DNA from: Clostridia bacterium
GTDB taxonomy: Bacteria > Bacillota > Clostridia > Oscillospirales > CAG-272
Direction of reading: 5' to 3'
DNA: 7,691 nucleotides
NCBI GenBank assembly: GCA_017395885.1
Contig: JAFQNM010000267.1
Span: 1-7,691 of the forward strand
The translations under genes were made by a program, and so were the position numbers. Of the stretch, positions 5,484-7,691 are shown in pieces. Each line of letters starts with the position of its first letter. The first letter of the stretch is position 1. A model generated the notes under the pieces. The model was given only the letters and a program-made list of their open reading frames with translations, was not told the origin of the DNA and searched no databases.

Positions 5484-6332
5484 ATGCGTGACTTTCTCAG
5501 ATCCCGATTCTTTACCGTGGTCGTTATCATCGCCATGGTAATGGTGATCGTTCCCACAGTTTTTGCATCCATGGGGCTCTCAGGTGTTCTCAAGGATACT
5601 GTCAACATAATATTTTCCCCTCTCCAGAAGGCCTTTACCTATTACACAGACGCCATTGACGGCTACGTTTCCTTCTTCACGGAGTTTGACCGTATAGTCG
5701 AGGAAAACAATGCTCTCAGAGAGGAGATCAACGATCTGAGAGATAAGATCAGCTCCGCCGAAGAGGCTGAGGAAATGAACGACTGGCTCTATAACTATCT
5801 TGAGCTCAAGCGAGAGCATACCGATTTCCGCTTCACGGAGGCCACGGTCTCAGCAAGAGAGGGCGGTAACTATACCACCGTGTTTATGCTGGACAAGGGC
5901 CGTGCCCACGGTGTTGAAAAAGATATGCCCGTTGTTACCCAAAACGGCATCGTTGGCTACATCTCCGAGGTGGGAACCACCTGGGCCAAGGCCGTCACCT
6001 TCCTTGAGGAGGGCAGCGCCATCGGAGCTTACGTTGAGCGAAACGGCGTTGAGGGCATTATCGAGGGCAGTTTTGCCCTTTCTGAAGAAGGCCTTTGCCT
6101 TATGACATATATCGCCGCCGATGCAGATATCAAGGTGGGAGACAGAATAGTCTCCTCCGGATACGGCAGCGTTTACCCCAGAGGCCTCGTTATCGGAACG
6201 GTGGAAAAGATCGAAAGCGATACCTCCTCCCGCTCCGTTACCGTTACGGTCAGGCCCTCGGCAGACCTTTCCGACCTTTCCAGAATGATGATCATTACAG
6301 GTTATGAAGTCTACACAGAAGAAGCAGAATGA
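5484..6332 (+). CDS. mreC: rod shape-determining protein MreC
   Basis: MreC is a bitopic membrane protein that links MreB and MreD inside to penicillin-binding proteins outside. Its 282 residues match the usual size. It has a short basic N-terminus (MRDFLRSR), one membrane segment at about residues 9-30, and an extracytoplasmic coiled coil at about 65-110, rich in Glu, Leu and Asn. The paired beta-barrel MreC domain follows at about 118-275. Family motifs include FMLDKGRAHGVEKDMPVV (134-151), GIVGYISEVG (155-164), KVGDRIVSSGYG (217-228), YPRGLVIGTV (231-240) and PSADLSDLSRMMII (258-271). The start is clear, with GGAGGGG at 5473-5479 just before the ATG. A T7 run (5462-5468) precedes it but has no stem, so it should not end transcription. 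The last 29 bp overlap the start of mreD. Confidence 0.94.
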   Translation: MRDFLRSRFFTVVVIIAMVMVIVPTVFASMGLSGVLKDTVNIIFSPLQKAFTYYTDAIDGYVSFFTEFDRIVEENNALREEINDLRDKISSAEEAEEMNDWLYNYLELKREHTDFRFTEATVSAREGGNYTTVFMLDKGRAHGVEKDMPVVTQNGIVGYISEVGTTWAKAVTFLEEGSAIGAYVERNGVEGIIEGSFALSEEGLCLMTYIAADADIKVGDRIVSSGYGSVYPRGLVIGTVEKIESDTSSRSVTVTVRPSADLSDLSRMMIITGYEVYTEEAE

Positions 6333-7203
6333 GGGTAACAAGGGCAACGGTAACGGCTGGCAGATGCCTGAGCGAGCTCAGGTATTCGTTACCCCGGGAG
6401 CCCAGAAAAAAATAGAGGAGGCTCAGCAAAAGGGCGAGCAGGTGAGAATAGCAAAAACAAGGCCTGCATCTCCTGCCGCAAACAGCCCGACAGCTCCCCA
6501 CGACGCTAAAGGCAGTGATGCCATCGAGCCCTCTCCCGCTCCTGCCCGCAGCGATGCACAAAAAAGAAGTCACCCCCAAAAAAAGCCAAAAAAGCTCACC
6601 CTTAAGGAGGCTATCCTTGCCGAGCTGAGAGACAGGCTGAGAACACTCAGAATGGGAATACAGGTGAACTCGGAGGATATTATCCGTGCCCTTATATGCG
6701 GCGGCCTTCTTATTCTCTTTGCCATGCTCCAGACTACCTTTTTCGTCCGCTTTGCTCCCTTTGGCGCCGTTCCCGACCTTATGCTCGTCTTCGTCCTCGC
6801 CATCGGAGTTCAGGAGGGAGAAAAATGGGGCAGCGTTACAGGTCTTGTTGCAGCCTTCGTTATTCAGGCTCTCGGCACATCGGGAAGCACCCCCGAGCTT
6901 TTATCACTCGTCTATATGCCGGTTGGCTGCTTTGGCGGCCTCTTATCCAAATATTATTTCCGCCACACCCTGCCCGTTAAGGCAGTTTACGTTCTGGTAT
7001 CTGCCCTTCTCAGGGGCATAGTTACTGTTATAACCGCCCTCGTTTCTCTGAGGGCAACTCTCGGCGAGATACTCCTTCGTATCTTTATCCCCGAGTATTT
7101 TTCAACAGTTATCCTTTCACCAATACCCTTTCTCGCCGTTTGGCTCTGCTTCCGCCGCTTCCACAAAACGAGAGCGGAAAGAACTGACAGACAAAGCGAT
7201 TAA
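6304..7203 (+). CDS. mreD: rod shape-determining protein MreD with long N-terminal extension
   Basis: MreD is the polytopic membrane partner of MreC in the elongation machinery. The C-terminal part from about residue 122 looks like MreD: hydrophobic helices at about 126-147, 154-170, 175-192, 200-216, 225-250 and 262-283, with PDLMLVFVLAIGVQEGEKWG (157-176) and VYMPVGCFGGLL (203-214). The call rests on this and on its place after mreC. Residues 1-120 are extra. They are hydrophilic and low-complexity, with an Asn/Gly-rich start, a Gln/Lys helix (34-47), a Pro/Ala/Ser stretch (53-82) and a Lys-rich patch (87-97). Typical MreD has about 160-180 residues, against 299 here. The ATG at 6304 overlaps mreC by 29 bp and has only a weak upstream ACAGG. 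Internal in-frame ATGs at 6364 and 6652 also lack good ribosome binding sites. Starting at 6652 would give a normal-length MreD of 183 residues but leave a gap of about 320 bp after mreC. I favour the long form. Confidence 0.82.
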   Translation: MKSTQKKQNEGNKGNGNGWQMPERAQVFVTPGAQKKIEEAQQKGEQVRIAKTRPASPAANSPTAPHDAKGSDAIEPSPAPARSDAQKRSHPQKKPKKLTLKEAILAELRDRLRTLRMGIQVNSEDIIRALICGGLLILFAMLQTTFFVRFAPFGAVPDLMLVFVLAIGVQEGEKWGSVTGLVAAFVIQALGTSGSTPELLSLVYMPVGCFGGLLSKYYFRHTLPVKAVYVLVSALLRGIVTVITALVSLRATLGEILLRIFIPEYFSTVILSPIPFLAVWLCFRRFHKTRAERTDRQSD

Positions 7204-7226
7204 AAATCTTCAAAAGGAGGTCGGCA

Positions 7227-7691
7227 ATGAATAAAAAAAGAGAGCACTTCTTCAGATACGTTGCTATAGGTGCGTTTTACGTTATAATCTGCCTTATCTT
7301 TGTCGCCCGACTTATCAATATCCAGATAGCAGGACAGGACTATTATACCGAGGCCTATCACGACGGATATTACTACAGAACAGTGCCCATTCAGGCTCAG
7401 CGAGGCGAAATATTTGACCGAAACGGCAAGGCTCTCGTTTCAAACGAGTATACCTACAGCCTCTACCTTGATGCCGGAAGCCTGACTGCAGACGAAAACG
7501 AAAAAAACCTTTTCATCCTCCGCCTTCTCGATACGGCAGAGGCGCTCGGAGAGGCAGACGGCTTCTCCCTCCCCGAGCAGCCCTTCGTTTACAGCGACGG
7601 CGAGTGGGAGCTTGACCGTGTTTTTATGGCCACCGCCTACGGAAAGCGCTTCTCCCGCCTGCTTGGCGACCTTGGCTATGAAAAGGACAAA
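7227..7691 (+). CDS. mrdA: penicillin-binding protein 2 (class B), N-terminal part
   Basis: This is a class B transpeptidase of the elongation complex, which would cross-link peptidoglycan outside the membrane. Only the first 155 residues are present, and the frame is open at the window end with no stop. Residues 1-10 are a basic cytoplasmic tip and about 11-29 are the membrane anchor (YVAIGAFYVIICLIFVARL). The start of the dimerisation (pedestal) domain follows, with the hallmark VPIQAQRGEIFDRNGKALVSN (split here as residues 53-62 and 63-73; Arg59-Gly60 and DRNG 64-67). The ATG at 7227 is preceded by AGGAGG at 7215-7220, which fixes the start. It lies 23 bp after mreD. A PBP2 gene directly after mreBCD is standard, so I use the mrdA/pbpA assignment. 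The catalytic SxxK, SxN and KTG motifs lie outside the window, so this could also be a spoVD- or ftsI-like paralogue. Confidence 0.85.
   Translation, partial: MNKKREHFFRYVAIGAFYVIICLIFVARLINIQIAGQDYYTEAYHDGYYYRTVPIQAQRGEIFDRNGKALVSNEYTYSLYLDAGSLTADENEKNLFILRLLDTAEALGEADGFSLPEQPFVYSDGEWELDRVFMATAYGKRFSRLLGDLGYEKDK

Overview
The window reads as a chromosomal core region of an anaerobic, gut-type Clostridia-like Firmicute, possibly Oscillospirales or a relative. I infer this from strong AGGAGG ribosome binding sites, the zapA-U32 peptidase pair, the maf-mreBCD-PBP2 order, and intergenic repeats of a kind I remember from uncultured gut clostridia. No 16S or other lineage marker is present, so the placement is approximate. 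I see no defence system, phage, transposase, CRISPR array, tRNA or rRNA.

Layout. Positions 1-204 (minus) hold the first 68 codons of glutamate 5-kinase (proB). An AT-rich divergent spacer (205-368) has a likely zapA promoter and a bulged hairpin. Then, on the plus strand, come zapA (369-905), whose product has an unusually long acidic Ala/Pro-rich tail, and a 665-residue U32 family protein with a DUF3656-like middle (1011-3008). The 105-bp gap between these two holds a small hairpin plus three heptamer repeats. A 380-bp non-coding stretch (3009-3388) follows, and it appears to be built of dispersed-repeat remnants, including a 144-bp inverted-repeat element. A second plus-strand cluster runs to the window edge: dut, maf, mreB, mreC, mreD and the start of a class B penicillin-binding protein (PBP2-like).

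How the genes work together. The second cluster joins two nucleotide-pool 'house-cleaning' enzymes (dUTPase and Maf, overlapping by one base) to the rod-shape elongation machinery: the MreB filament, the MreC and MreD membrane partners, and a septation/elongation transpeptidase. Spacings are short or negative throughout, which fits one operon. The first cluster links a FtsZ-ring associated protein (ZapA) with a probable Fe-S dependent U32 RNA hydroxylase or related enzyme. Both morphogenesis proteins ZapA and MreD carry long, low-complexity cytoplasmic extensions beyond the family core.

I did not find a wholly new system. The most interesting points are the extended MreD (with tandem A-AAA-AAG heptamers and a close -1 stop), the ZapA tail ending in a short basic/amphipathic peptide, an Ile replacing the usual Phe in dUTPase motif 5, and the repeat-built intergenic regions.
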